This document shows positions 26,785 to 38,010 of a DNA stretch of 64,000 nucleotides, piece by piece. Numbering within the stretch: position 1 is the stretch's first letter; each line of letters begins with the position of its first letter. The position numbers were made by a program, and so were the translations under genes. Origin of the DNA: Micromonospora nigra (GTDB lineage: Bacteria > Actinomycetota > Actinomycetes > Mycobacteriales > Micromonosporaceae); NCBI RefSeq assembly GCF_900091585.1, contig NZ_FMHT01000003.1, forward strand, positions 1,364,001 to 1,428,000, given 5' to 3'. The notes under the pieces were generated by a model. The model saw only the letters and a program-made list of their open reading frames with translations, had not been told where the DNA came from and searched no databases.

Positions 26785-28011
26785 ATGAGTCGCACCGACG
26801 TCGTCGTCACCGGGCTCGGCGCGACCACCCCGCTGGGCGGGGACGTCGCGTCGACCTGGGACGCCATGCTCGCCGGCCGCTCCGGGGTGAGTGCGCTCAC
26901 CCAGGAGTGGGCCGGGCAACTGCCGGTCCGGATCGCCGCCCAGCTCGCGGTCGATCCGGCCGGCCTCATCGACCGGGTCAAGCTGCGCCGGCTGGACCGC
27001 TCCGAGTCGATCGCGATCATCGCCGCGCACCAGGCGTGGGCGGACGCGGGGCTGGCCGACTCCGGGCTGGACCCGGAGCGGCTCGGCGTCAGCGTCGGCT
27101 CGGGCATCGGCGGGGCGCTGACCCTGCTGGCCCAGGACGACATCCTGGAGGCCTCCGGGCCGCGGCGGGTCTCCCCGCACACCATCCCGATGCTGATGCC
27201 CAACGGCCCCGCCGCGTGGGTCGGGCTGGAGTTGGGCGCCCAGGCCGGCGTCCACTCGGTGGCCAGTGCCTGCGCGACCGGCGCGGAGGCCATCGCGCTG
27301 GGCATGGACATGATCCGGGCCGGCCGGGCAGACGTGGTGGTGGCCGGCGGCACCGAGGCGGTCATCCACGCGCTGCCGATCGCCGGCTTCTCGTCGATGC
27401 GGGCGATGTCGACCCGCAACGACGACCCGGAGCGGGCCTCCCGCCCGTGGGACAAGGGCCGCGACGGCTTCGTGCTGGGCGAGGGCGCCGGCATCCTGGT
27501 GCTGGAGCGGGCCGAGCACGCCACCGCGCGTGGTGCCCGGATCTACGCGCGTCTCGCCGGGGCGGGCATCACCTCCGACGGCTACGACATCGTCCAGCCG
27601 CATCCGGAGGGTGCCGGCGCGATCCGGGCAATCTCGAAGGCGATCACCGACGCGGACATCGCCAAGATGGACATCGTGCACGTCAACGCACACGCCACCT
27701 CCACGCCGGTGGGTGACCTGGCGGAGATCACCGCGCTGCGGACGGCGCTGGGTGACCACCCGGTGCTGACCGCCACCAAGTCCATGTCCGGTCACCTGCT
27801 GGGCGCGGCGGGGGCGTTGGAGTCCATCGCCACCATCCTGGCCATCCGGGACGGCGTCGTACCTCCGACGATCAACCTGGACGACCCGGACGACAGTCTC
27901 ACGCTGGATGTGGCCGCCAACAAGGCGCGTCACCTGGAGATCCCCGCCGCGCTGAACAACTCGTTCGGCTTCGGCGGACACAATGTGGCTCTCGTCTTCA
28001 CGCGGGCCTGA
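26785..28011 (+). CDS. fabF: 3-oxoacyl-ACP synthase II
   Basis: A 408-residue elongating condensing enzyme. It extends acyl-ACP with malonyl-ACP and corresponds in position to mycobacterial KasA. Active-site residues are Cys163 in SACATGAEAIALG, His303 in NAHATSTPVGD and His337 in KSMSGHLLGAAG; NNSFGFGGHNV closes the chain. ATG 26785 follows acpP directly and depends on coupling or on the GAGATG context. The single KS with intact Cys and no neighbouring chain-length factor excludes a type II polyketide KS pair. Confidence 0.96.
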   Translation: MSRTDVVVTGLGATTPLGGDVASTWDAMLAGRSGVSALTQEWAGQLPVRIAAQLAVDPAGLIDRVKLRRLDRSESIAIIAAHQAWADAGLADSGLDPERLGVSVGSGIGGALTLLAQDDILEASGPRRVSPHTIPMLMPNGPAAWVGLELGAQAGVHSVASACATGAEAIALGMDMIRAGRADVVVAGGTEAVIHALPIAGFSSMRAMSTRNDDPERASRPWDKGRDGFVLGEGAGILVLERAEHATARGARIYARLAGAGITSDGYDIVQPHPEGAGAIRAISKAITDADIAKMDIVHVNAHATSTPVGDLAEITALRTALGDHPVLTATKSMSGHLLGAAGALESIATILAIRDGVVPPTINLDDPDDSLTLDVAANKARHLEIPAALNNSFGFGGHNVALVFTRA

Positions 28012-28033
28012 GACCACAGCCTTGGAGGCTCAC

Positions 28034-29452
28034 GTGACCACCACCGTCGTCGGCGCGGACACCACCGTCGTGGACCATCGGGATCCCGAGGTGCGGCTGC
28101 GGTCGTTGCTCGACGCCGGTACGTTGCGGTTGCTCGCGCCGCGGGACACGTCGGGTGTGTCGTGGGCACGCGGCGAGATCGACGGCACGCCGGTGGTGGC
28201 GTATGCCACGGATGCCACGCGGATGGGCGGGGCGATGGGCACCGAGGGGTGTCGGCACATCGTGGACGCTATCGACACCGCGGTGCGGGAGCGGGTGCCG
28301 GTGCTCGGGTTGTGGCATTCCGGTGGCGCCCGGTTGGCCGAGGGTGTGATCGCGCTCGACGCGGTGGGGCAGGTGTTCGCCGCGATGGTGCGGGCCTCGG
28401 GGCGGGTGCCGCAGATCTCGGTGGTCCTCGGTCCGGCGGCCGGTGGTGCCGCGTACGGGCCGGCGTTGACCGACATCGTGGTGATGAGCGGCGCGGGCCG
28501 GATCTTCGTCACCGGCCCGGAGGTGGTGCGCAGCGTCACCGGTGAACAGGTCGACATGGAACGCCTCGGCGGCCCCGAGCCGCACGGCCGGCGTTCCGGG
28601 GTCGTGCACGTGACCTGCGCCGACGACGACACGGCCCTGACCGAGGCACGGAAACTGGCCGCGTTGCTGGGCCGCCAGGGGCGGCTGAGCCCCGACGACG
28701 TGACCGACGCCGCCGGCCACGACCTCGCCGCCCGGATGCCGGCCGAAGCCAACCGGGCCTACGACGTCAAGCCGGTGGTCACGGCTCTCCTCGACGCCCC
28801 CGGCGTGGAACTGCACGCCAAGTGGGCACCGAACGTGGTGACCACCCTCGGCCGCTTCGCCGGACGCACCGTCGGCGTGATCGCCAACAACCCGCTCCGC
28901 CTGGGCGGCTGCCTCGACGCCTCCAGCGCCGAGAAGGCCGCCCGCTTCGTGCGCATGTGCGACTCCCTCGGCGTGCCCCTGATCGTCCTCGTCGACGTCC
29001 CCGGCTACCTGCCCGGCCTCGGCCAGGAGTGGGACGGCGTCGTGCGCCGCGGCGCGAAACTCCTGCACGCGTTCGCCGAAGCCGTCGTGCCCCGCGTCAC
29101 CCTCGTCACCCGCAAGGCCTACGGCGGCGCCTACATCGCGATGAACTCCCGTTCCCTCGGTGCGACCGCCGTGTTCGCCTGGCCCCACGCCGAGGTCGCC
29201 GTCATGGGCGCCAGCGCCGCCGTCAACATCCTGCACCGCAAGAGGCTCGCCGCCACCCCGGCCGAGGAACGCGACACCCTCCGCGCCCAGCTCGTCGCGG
29301 AGCAGACCCGCGAGGCCGGCGGCGTCAACCGCGCCCTCGAGATCGGCGTCGTCGACGACGTCATCACCCCCGCCGAAACCCGACGACGCATCGCCGAGGC
29401 GCTCGCCACCGCTCCCGCCGCCCGCGGTGCGCACAGCAACATCCCGCTGTAG
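28034..29452 (+). CDS. accD: Acyl-CoA carboxylase beta (carboxyltransferase) subunit
   Basis: A 472-residue carboxyltransferase. It moves carboxyl groups from biotin on a separate alpha subunit to acetyl- or propionyl-CoA, supplying malonyl-CoA to the operon. Family blocks are LGLWHSGGARLAEGV near 95, GPAAGGAAYGPALTD near 130, and the C-terminal VPGYLPGLGQEWDG and TRKAYGGAYIAMNSR. Its place at the end of fabD-fabH-acpP-fabF matches accD6 at the end of the mycobacterial FAS-II operon. GTG 28034 lies 7 nt after TTGGAGG. A perfect 18-bp hairpin follows. Acetyl or propionyl preference cannot be settled here. Confidence 0.93.
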   Translation: MTTTVVGADTTVVDHRDPEVRLRSLLDAGTLRLLAPRDTSGVSWARGEIDGTPVVAYATDATRMGGAMGTEGCRHIVDAIDTAVRERVPVLGLWHSGGARLAEGVIALDAVGQVFAAMVRASGRVPQISVVLGPAAGGAAYGPALTDIVVMSGAGRIFVTGPEVVRSVTGEQVDMERLGGPEPHGRRSGVVHVTCADDDTALTEARKLAALLGRQGRLSPDDVTDAAGHDLAARMPAEANRAYDVKPVVTALLDAPGVELHAKWAPNVVTTLGRFAGRTVGVIANNPLRLGGCLDASSAEKAARFVRMCDSLGVPLIVLVDVPGYLPGLGQEWDGVVRRGAKLLHAFAEAVVPRVTLVTRKAYGGAYIAMNSRSLGATAVFAWPHAEVAVMGASAAVNILHRKRLAATPAEERDTLRAQLVAEQTREAGGVNRALEIGVVDDVITPAETRRRIAEALATAPAARGAHSNIPL

Positions 29453-29463
29453 CCGGCCGCACC

Positions 29464-29503
29464 GGAACAGGGCCCGCGCTCCGTCGAGCGCGGGCCCTGT
29501 TCC
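29464..29503. terminator. Strong bidirectional terminator (fab operon / GH81)
   Basis: Perfect 18-bp inverted repeat GGAACAGGGCCCGCGCTC (29464-29481) with 29486-29503, loop CGTC, lying between convergent accD and the GH81 gene. Confidence 0.85.
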
Positions 29504-29582
29504 CTCACCACCTGCGGCACGGTGCGCCTTCCCGGGCTCCGAGTGCCGCGTCACGCCGCAGGTGGCGGTGTCCTACCGACTC

Positions 29583-32567
<2,985 letters not shown>

Positions 32568-32616
32568 CGCGTTCGCCTCCGTCAAGGAGTGTCGTGGGGT
32601 GGGAGAACCAGACCTG

Positions 32617-32630
32617 AGAGAGCGCTCTCT
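32617..32630. promoter_or_regulatory. LacI-type operator O1 of the GH81 gene
   Basis: Perfect palindrome AGAGAGCGCTCTCT, 50 nt upstream of the start codon. It shares the GAGCGCTC core with the cellulose-utilisation (CebR-type) operators of actinomycetes. Confidence 0.75.
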
Positions 32631-32682
32631 TGAAACCGAGGTTAAGTTTCTGTTACCCGATACGTCAATGGTCACCGATCCG

Positions 32683-32694
32683 GAGAGCGCTCTC
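32683..32694. promoter_or_regulatory. LacI-type operator O2 of the GH81 gene
   Basis: Second perfect palindrome GAGAGCGCTCTC, centre-to-centre 65 nt from O1, about six helical turns. The promoter must lie between them in an AT-richer stretch, so repression by looping is possible. Confidence 0.75.
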
Positions 32695-32904
32695 TGACGC
32701 TCCGGACCGCACCCACGGACCACGTCCGACGGGCCGCTGAGCAGCGACTCCGCGCATCGACGGGCACCCCTTGCCGGGGTCTGAGGCGCGGCAAACTCAG
32801 CACGGCGGCGGCGCATCCGGGATCACCGTCGGTGTTGCGGCTCCGCCCCAGAGTCACACCGGTCGAGCCCTCCCCGCCCCCGTTGCCGGCCGGGCTGCCG
32901 GGCC

Positions 32905-33041
32905 CACCCGCCACTCCCCGACCCACCGCCACTCCCCGAGCCACCGCCACTCCCCGACCCACCCACCGGCTCCGGTGCCGGCCCGCTCCCCCACCCACCC
33001 GCCCGCTCACGAGCCACCCACCGGCTCCGGTGCCGGCCGGG
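32905..33041. repeat. Intergenic minisatellite
   Basis: About three copies of an 18-nt unit (ACCCACCGCCACTCCCCG) at 32905-32958, then two copies of CACCCACCGGCTCCGGTGCCGGCC (20 nt and more) near 32967 and 33015. Part of the 549-nt gap between the GH81 gene and the lipoprotein gene. No gene is supported here; the open frames across it only translate the repeat as Gly/Ser or Pro/Arg runs. Confidence 0.65.
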
Positions 33042-33116
33042 CTGCGTCGGTTGACACCGGGAGTCCTCGTCGGCTTTCCTGAGCGCCGTTGACGATCATC
33101 ACGGGGAGTGGAAAGC

Positions 33117-33764
33117 ATGCGACGACGGGTGTCCGCGACGGTCCTGGCGGTCCTCACCATCAGCCTGGTCGGCGGCTGCGCCGACGAGCCCACTCCGGAG
33201 GCCGCCGCCCCCCGGTCGACCGGGGCACCCTGGCACGACGAGCACACCGCCGGCACCGGCGCCGGCAGCGTCGGCGCCCCGGGCACGGCCTGCGAACTGC
33301 CGGTGGCCTTCCCGCTGCCCGAGGGCTGGAAGGCGGAGGCCGTCGACGCCAACCCGGACGGCGAGATCGAGGAGGCCATCGTGGAGGCGCTCACCAAGCG
33401 GGGTGGCACCACCGCCGTCTGCGAGGTGGACGGTCGCGAACAGGGCGGCGGCTTCCTCCGGGTGTGGACCGCCGACCAGCCCGATGCCGCGCCACGGGAC
33501 GCGCTCGAGACGTTCGTCGCCGCCGAGGAGGGCCTGACCGACCAGGAGTACCGGGAGGTCCGGGCCGGAACCTTCGACGCGGTCGAGGCGACCTGGTCGG
33601 CCACCAGCGAACTGCTGGAGGAGGACAGCAGGTCCTGGGCGACGGCGGTACGGGTCGGCGACACGACGGTGCTGCTCACCGTCAGCGAGAGCCTGCTCGC
33701 CGAGGCCGGGGACATCCTGCCCGCGTACCGCCTGGCGACCGGTCAACTCGCCGCGGCCGGCTGA
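33117..33764 (+). CDS. Predicted lipoprotein of unknown function
   Basis: A 215-residue protein. Residues 1-21 form a lipoprotein signal ending in the lipobox LVGGC (Cys21). The mature part has a Pro/Ala/Gly-rich linker to about 60, then a compact domain starting CELPVAFPLPEGWKAEAV and ending VLLTVSESLLAEAGDILP. This resembles small actinomycete lipoproteins with a LpqN- or PsbP-like fold, but the match is by impression only. ATG 33117 (behind GGAAAG) is preferred to GTG 33108. Convergent with the GH3 lipoprotein gene. Confidence 0.75.
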   Translation: MRRRVSATVLAVLTISLVGGCADEPTPEAAAPRSTGAPWHDEHTAGTGAGSVGAPGTACELPVAFPLPEGWKAEAVDANPDGEIEEAIVEALTKRGGTTAVCEVDGREQGGGFLRVWTADQPDAAPRDALETFVAAEEGLTDQEYREVRAGTFDAVEATWSATSELLEEDSRSWATAVRVGDTTVLLTVSESLLAEAGDILPAYRLATGQLAAAG

Positions 33765-33821
33765 CCCCGGCCCGCACCGCCAGCCGCTGAGGTTGTCGCT
33801 GCGGCGTTACGGCAGGTCCGG

Positions 33822-35555
33822 TCAGGTCCCGCAGGTGGTGGCCGGCAGACCCGGCACCTTCACCGGGGACCGGCCGCCCGGCCGGGCCTTGCCGGCGAGC
33901 ACCTCGGCCAACGCGTCCATCGAGGACCGGCTCGACGAGTACGTCGCGAGCAACGTCGGCGAGGCGGCGTCCGCCAGCACGTACGGGGTGTCCATCGCGA
34001 CGGTCACGGCGGCCCCGGCCCGCAGGTCGCCCCTGCCGTCGCCGTAGCCGACCAGGTGGACCACCGTGCCGCCGCTCGGCATCACCTTCACCCCGGCCGC
34101 CGTCAGCGCCTCGGTCAACGCCTTGCGGGTGTGCTCCCGCCCGCCGGAGGAGGTGACGGTCACCGGCCCGCGCACCCCGTCGCCCGCGCAGGAGCCGCGC
34201 AGCACGGTGACGGCCGCCGCGGCGAGCCGCCGTGCCGCGTCCCGGTGCTCCGGCGCACGCAGCGTCGACAGCTCCGGCGTGGGCCGGTCGGCCAGCCGGA
34301 ACTTCATGGTCAGCACCCGGGTGGCCGCCTCGACGAGCCGGGCCCGGGGCAGCGACCCGTCCCGCAGCGCCGCGAGCAGCCCGTCGTACGCCTGGCCGAC
34401 GTGCGGCGGCATCAGGATCAGGTCGTTGCCGGCCTTCAACGCGCGTACCGCGGCCTCCCCCGGCGCCCAGCGCTTGGCCGGCGGCATGTTCATCCCGTCG
34501 GTGATCACCACGCCCTGGAATCCGAGCTGTCCCCGCAGCACCTCGGTCAGCAGCTTGTACGAGAACGTGGCCGGCGTTCCCGGGTCGACCGCGCGGACGT
34601 CGAGATGGGCCGACATGACGGCCATCGCCCCGGCGTCCACGCCGGCGGCGAACGGCGACCACGCCGCCTCCTCCAGCGTGCGGCGCGACTGCCGCAGCAC
34701 CGGCAGGCCCTCGTGCGAGTCGGCGGCGCTGTGCCCGTGGCCCGGGAAGTGCTTGACGGTGGCGGCGACCCCGGCGGACTGCAGTCCCCGGACCGCCCCG
34801 CCGACCTGCGCCGCCGCCCGCTCGGGGTCCGCGCCGAAGGAGCGGGACCCGATCACGGTGCTGCGCGTGACGAGCACGTCGGCGACGGGCGCGAAGTCGA
34901 GGTTGACGCCCATGGCGGCCAGCTCGGTGCCGGCGGCCCGCCAGGCGGCCTCGGTCAGCGCCGGGTCACCGGCGGCCCCGGCCGCGAGGGCGCTGGGCAG
35001 CATGGTCACTCCGGTGGTGACGCGGGTGACCACGCCGTACTCCTGGTCGGTGCCGATGAGCAACGGCGCGGCACCGGCGGGCAGCTTGCCGGCGGCCTCG
35101 CGCAGGCCGGCGGTCAGCGCGCGGACCTGCTCCGGGTTGTCGACGTTGGTGGTCTCCTGGTTGCCGCTGGTGGGGTCGTCCGCGCTGAAGCCGACCAGGA
35201 TCAGCCCGCCGAGGCGGTACTTCGTCACCATCTCGGCGGGGGTGTCGACCCCGCCGAGAGCGCGGTTGCCGGCCGCCGAGCCGGACGACACCTCGGTGGC
35301 CCTGTCGCCGTAGGCGTAGGGCATCAGGACCTGACCGACCAGGTCCTCGTCGGCCAGGCTGGCGACCAGGGCCGCGGCCCTGGCGGCCGGATCGCCGGCC
35401 GGTGCGCCCGCCCCGGGCGTCGCGGCGGTGGCCGGGGCCGAGGTGGGGGCCGGGCCGGGCCGCCGATCGTCGCCGGAGCACCCGGCGGCGAGCAGCGCGG
35501 TCAGGACGACGAGCGCGGCGCCGACACGCCGCGGGGTAATCGACACACGGCCCAT
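33822..35555 (-). CDS. GH3 beta-N-acetylhexosaminidase-like lipoprotein
   Basis: A 577-residue lipoprotein (lipobox LLAAGC, Cys26) followed by an Ala/Pro linker and a GH3 catalytic domain. KHFPGHGHSAADSHEGLP near residue 272 is the NagZ-type loop with the His/Asp dyad that replaces a glutamate acid/base. VVITDGMNMPPAKR near 352 holds the aspartate nucleophile. NagZ-type enzymes remove N-acetylglucosamine from peptidoglycan fragments or chitooligosaccharides; being outside the membrane suggests wall recycling or chitin use. Residues beyond 440 form the second domain. Start: ATG 35555; the ribosome-binding site is weak, but this start fits the lipoprotein signal. Confidence 0.88.
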   Translation of the reverse strand: MGRVSITPRRVGAALVVLTALLAAGCSGDDRRPGPAPTSAPATAATPGAGAPAGDPAARAAALVASLADEDLVGQVLMPYAYGDRATEVSSGSAAGNRALGGVDTPAEMVTKYRLGGLILVGFSADDPTSGNQETTNVDNPEQVRALTAGLREAAGKLPAGAAPLLIGTDQEYGVVTRVTTGVTMLPSALAAGAAGDPALTEAAWRAAGTELAAMGVNLDFAPVADVLVTRSTVIGSRSFGADPERAAAQVGGAVRGLQSAGVAATVKHFPGHGHSAADSHEGLPVLRQSRRTLEEAAWSPFAAGVDAGAMAVMSAHLDVRAVDPGTPATFSYKLLTEVLRGQLGFQGVVITDGMNMPPAKRWAPGEAAVRALKAGNDLILMPPHVGQAYDGLLAALRDGSLPRARLVEAATRVLTMKFRLADRPTPELSTLRAPEHRDAARRLAAAAVTVLRGSCAGDGVRGPVTVTSSGGREHTRKALTEALTAAGVKVMPSGGTVVHLVGYGDGRGDLRAGAAVTVAMDTPYVLADAASPTLLATYSSSRSSMDALAEVLAGKARPGGRSPVKVPGLPATTCGT

Positions 35556-35630
35556 CCCACCAGCTTTCCGCGCACCGGGGCAACTCGACCTCGGCCCGGC
35601 CACCCGACCGGGCGACCCGTCGACGGCCGG

Positions 35631-36122
35631 TCAGCCGACCCGGGTCAACAGGGTCACCGGCGCGCCGTCGCCGGCATGGCGGTAGGGCTCCAGTTCGGCG
35701 TCCCAGGCCGTGCCGAGGGCCTTGTCGAGGGCGTGCGCGAGGGCTTCCGGGGCCCGCGCGGACGCCATGATGCTGCGCAGCCGGTCCTCCCCGAGCTGGA
35801 TGTCACCGGCCGCACCCACGCTGGCGCGGAACAGCCCGCGCCCGGGTACGTACATGAACCGTTCGCCGTCGACCCCGGGGCCGGGCTCCTCGGTCACCTC
35901 GAAACGGATCATGGGCCACTGCCGGAGGGCAGCAGCCAGCTCGGCGCCCGTCCCCGGACGACCGGACCACCCGCACTCCGCCCGGCGGGCGCCGGGATCG
36001 ACGGGTTGGGTTGTCCACTGCAGGTTGACCGGCGCGGCGAGGACGCGCGCGATCGCCCACTCGACGTGTGAGCACACGGCGAGCGGGGTCGAGTGGACGT
36101 ATACGACGCCACGCGTTGGCAC
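35631..36122 (-). CDS. DUF3145 family protein
   Basis: 163 residues, matching the actinobacterial DUF3145 family along its length (TRGVVYVHSTPLAVCSHVEW at the start; ALDKALGTAWDAELEPYRH near the end). Function unknown; the family is conserved in many actinomycetes as a single short gene. No signal peptide. The start is GTG 36122 with GGGAGG 6 nt upstream. It is divergent from the 36433 gene across 310 nt. Confidence 0.88.
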   Translation of the reverse strand: MPTRGVVYVHSTPLAVCSHVEWAIARVLAAPVNLQWTTQPVDPGARRAECGWSGRPGTGAELAAALRQWPMIRFEVTEEPGPGVDGERFMYVPGRGLFRASVGAAGDIQLGEDRLRSIMASARAPEALAHALDKALGTAWDAELEPYRHAGDGAPVTLLTRVG

Positions 36123-36432
36123 GGTGACCTCCCGGAGAGCGAGGTGCGTCTTCCCCTACGACCTCGCCCACACCCGGGTGGTTTCTGCAACACATGATGA
36201 CTCCTGTGACGGATGGTGCGCCAGGGAATCGCAGAATTCGCTGCTGGAATACCTGCGGCCCGGACCGCGGTTCCACCTCGTGACGCCGCGATGACCAGCC
36301 AGGGTTCGTGGTCGTGTAAAGTTCCATCGGCGGCCTGTGCCGCGCACGTCTTCGCGGGTCCACCGTCCCGGTGCCGCCCGCACAGCCCCCGGACGAAACA
36401 GTCCTCCCGTACGTCTTGCAAGGAGTACCTCC
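36123..36432. other. 310-nt divergent intergenic region
   Basis: No gene seen. It contains the perfect palindrome CACCCGGGTG at 36171-36180, close to the DUF3145 start, and an AT-richer patch with TAAAGT near 36315 that could be a -10 for the rightward gene, leaving a leader of about 110 nt. Confidence 0.45.
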
Positions 36433-36762
36433 GTGGCGAGCAACACCTCTAAGACCGCGCGCGCGTCAGTCCGGGCCGGCCAGGCTGGCCAGGGTGGCGC
36501 CCTCAGCGTGCTGGGCGAGTTCAAGTACGTGATCCCGCTCAACGGCGGCAAGCACGCCTACGTGCGGAACCTGACCAACGGCAAGACGGTTCACCTGCGC
36601 ACCGACTCCGAGGCCTTCGTCGAGGAGATCCGGGTGCTGGCGGCAGCCGGCCACGCCACCAAGATCCGGGCCGAGCTGAACACCCTCAACGCCGCCCACC
36701 CGGGCGACGGCTGGGACGCCACCGAGAAGCGCCTCGTCGAGGCCGGCGTCTTCGAGGGCTGA
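36433..36762 (+). CDS. Small protein of unknown function
   Basis: 109 residues from GTG 36433, behind AAGGAGTACCTCC. The first 30 residues are basic and disordered (SKTARASVRAGQAGQGG). The rest is a compact domain: ALSVLGEFKYVIPLNGGKH, then AYVRNLTNGKTVHLRTDSE, then two helices and GWDATEKRLVEAGVFEG. The basic tail plus small domain resembles nucleoid- or RNA-associated proteins, but I recognise no family and claim no function. The good ribosome-binding site, codon pattern and following terminator support a real gene. Confidence 0.8.
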   Translation: MASNTSKTARASVRAGQAGQGGALSVLGEFKYVIPLNGGKHAYVRNLTNGKTVHLRTDSEAFVEEIRVLAAAGHATKIRAELNTLNAAHPGDGWDATEKRLVEAGVFEG

Positions 36763-36779
36763 GCCCCTTTCGCAGCATC

Positions 36780-36812
36780 CGAACGCCCGCCGGGTCCCCC
36801 GGCGGGCGTTCG
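36780..36812 (+). terminator. Hairpin terminator after the 36433 gene
   Basis: Perfect 14-bp inverted repeat CGAACGCCCGCCGG (36780-36793) with 36799-36812. Confidence 0.8.
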
Positions 36813-36895
36813 CGCGTCCGGGGCAGGCGGGGGCCCGGCGTACGCGAGGCACGCTTGCGGATCTTCTCAACGGGGTAGGTGGCGTGGTGTCATGG

Positions 36896-36925
36896 GGGAT
36901 AACCCGTGTTACCACCGGGTATCCC
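36896..36925. promoter_or_regulatory. Candidate operator before the alpha/beta hydrolase gene
   Basis: Imperfect palindrome GGGATAACCCG-N9-CGGGTATCCC, 39 nt before the start codon. Confidence 0.4.
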
Positions 36926-36963
36926 GGGCGTTACGGCCCTGTGCGGCCTGGGGAGGTTCGACG

Positions 36964-37878
36964 ATGCCGGAACACGTCGAGGTACGGCTTCCCGACGACG
37001 TACGCCTCCACGTGGAGGCCGTCGGCCCGGCGGACGCCGAGGTGACCGCGGTGCTGCTGCACGGCTGGACGCTGGACGGACGCAGCTGGCACCGGCAGTT
37101 GGCCGCGCTGCGGGCGGCCTTCGGGTCGGTGCGGGTCGTCACCTACGACGCCCGCGGGCACGGTCGCTCCAGCTGCATGACACTGCCCACCGCGACCCTG
37201 GAACAGCTCGGCGACGACCTGGCCGCCGTGCTCGACACGGTGGCCCCGACGGGCCGGGTGGTGCTGGTCGGGCACTCCATGGGCGGCATGACGATCATGG
37301 AGTACGCGCACCGCCACCCCGGGCACTTCGCCTCCCGGACGGCCGGCCTGGTCTTCGTGTCCACGACCGCCGAGGGGCACGCCCACACCGTCTACGGCCT
37401 GTCGCCACGGATCGCCCGGCTGATCCGGCTGGCCGAGACCACCGGCGCGGGGGTGCTGGCCCGCTGCGGGGCCTGGCGTCCGCCCCGGGCACTGCTGCGG
37501 GCGCTGCGGCCGTCCATCCGCTGGATGCTCTTCGGCGACCGCTGCGACCCCACCGACATCCGCCTGGTCACTTCGGCGGTGGCCCGCGCGACCCTGCGCT
37601 CGATCGGCGGGTTCCGCGCCTCGATCGGCACCCAGCACCGGCTGGACACCCTGGCCACGCTGGCCCACCTGCCGGCGGCTGCCCTGGTCGGCGACCGGGA
37701 CCGGCTGACCCCGCCGCCGTGCGCCGAGTCGATCGCCGCCGCCCTGCCGGCCACCGAGCTGACCGTCTGCCCCGGGGCCGGGCACATGCTGATGATGGAG
37801 CGCCCCGACAAGGTCAACGAGGCGTTGTTCGGCGTCCTGCGGCGGGTGCTCGCCCAGACCCCGCTCCACGGGTTCTGA
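36964..37878 (+). CDS. Alpha/beta-hydrolase
   Basis: A 304-residue serine hydrolase. The oxyanion segment is VLLHGWTLDGRSWH, the nucleophile elbow GHSMGGMT (Ser near 105), the acid lies in GDRDRLTP, and the catalytic histidine in CPGAGHMLMME. A lid region of about 100 residues (YGLSPRIARLIRLAETTG to GFRASIG) lies between. The substrate is open: esters, lactones or epoxides. Start: ATG 36964, 9 nt after GGAGG. It stands alone, 132 nt before helR. Confidence 0.88.
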   Translation: MPEHVEVRLPDDVRLHVEAVGPADAEVTAVLLHGWTLDGRSWHRQLAALRAAFGSVRVVTYDARGHGRSSCMTLPTATLEQLGDDLAAVLDTVAPTGRVVLVGHSMGGMTIMEYAHRHPGHFASRTAGLVFVSTTAEGHAHTVYGLSPRIARLIRLAETTGAGVLARCGAWRPPRALLRALRPSIRWMLFGDRCDPTDIRLVTSAVARATLRSIGGFRASIGTQHRLDTLATLAHLPAAALVGDRDRLTPPPCAESIAAALPATELTVCPGAGHMLMMERPDKVNEALFGVLRRVLAQTPLHGF

Positions 37879-38010
37879 CGGCGGTGGGCCGGGCAGCCGG
37901 CCGACGGTCTCGCGAGGTCGGCGACCTGGGGCACGGCGCGGTGGGCGGGGGCGTACCCTCTTGCGGTTGGCCTCGTGGCGTCCGGTGGCCGACGTCAGGA
38001 GGAACGAGCG

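Noticed and set aside
24355..29452. Polyketide biosynthetic cluster
   Set aside because: Single KS with intact triad, FabH, one ACP and AccD in the standard FAS order; no chain-length factor, ketoreductase or tailoring genes.
37950..38010. Rifamycin-associated element before helR
   Set aside because: CTTGCGG is present but the mirrored half needed for the inverted repeat is missing; kept only as a remark.
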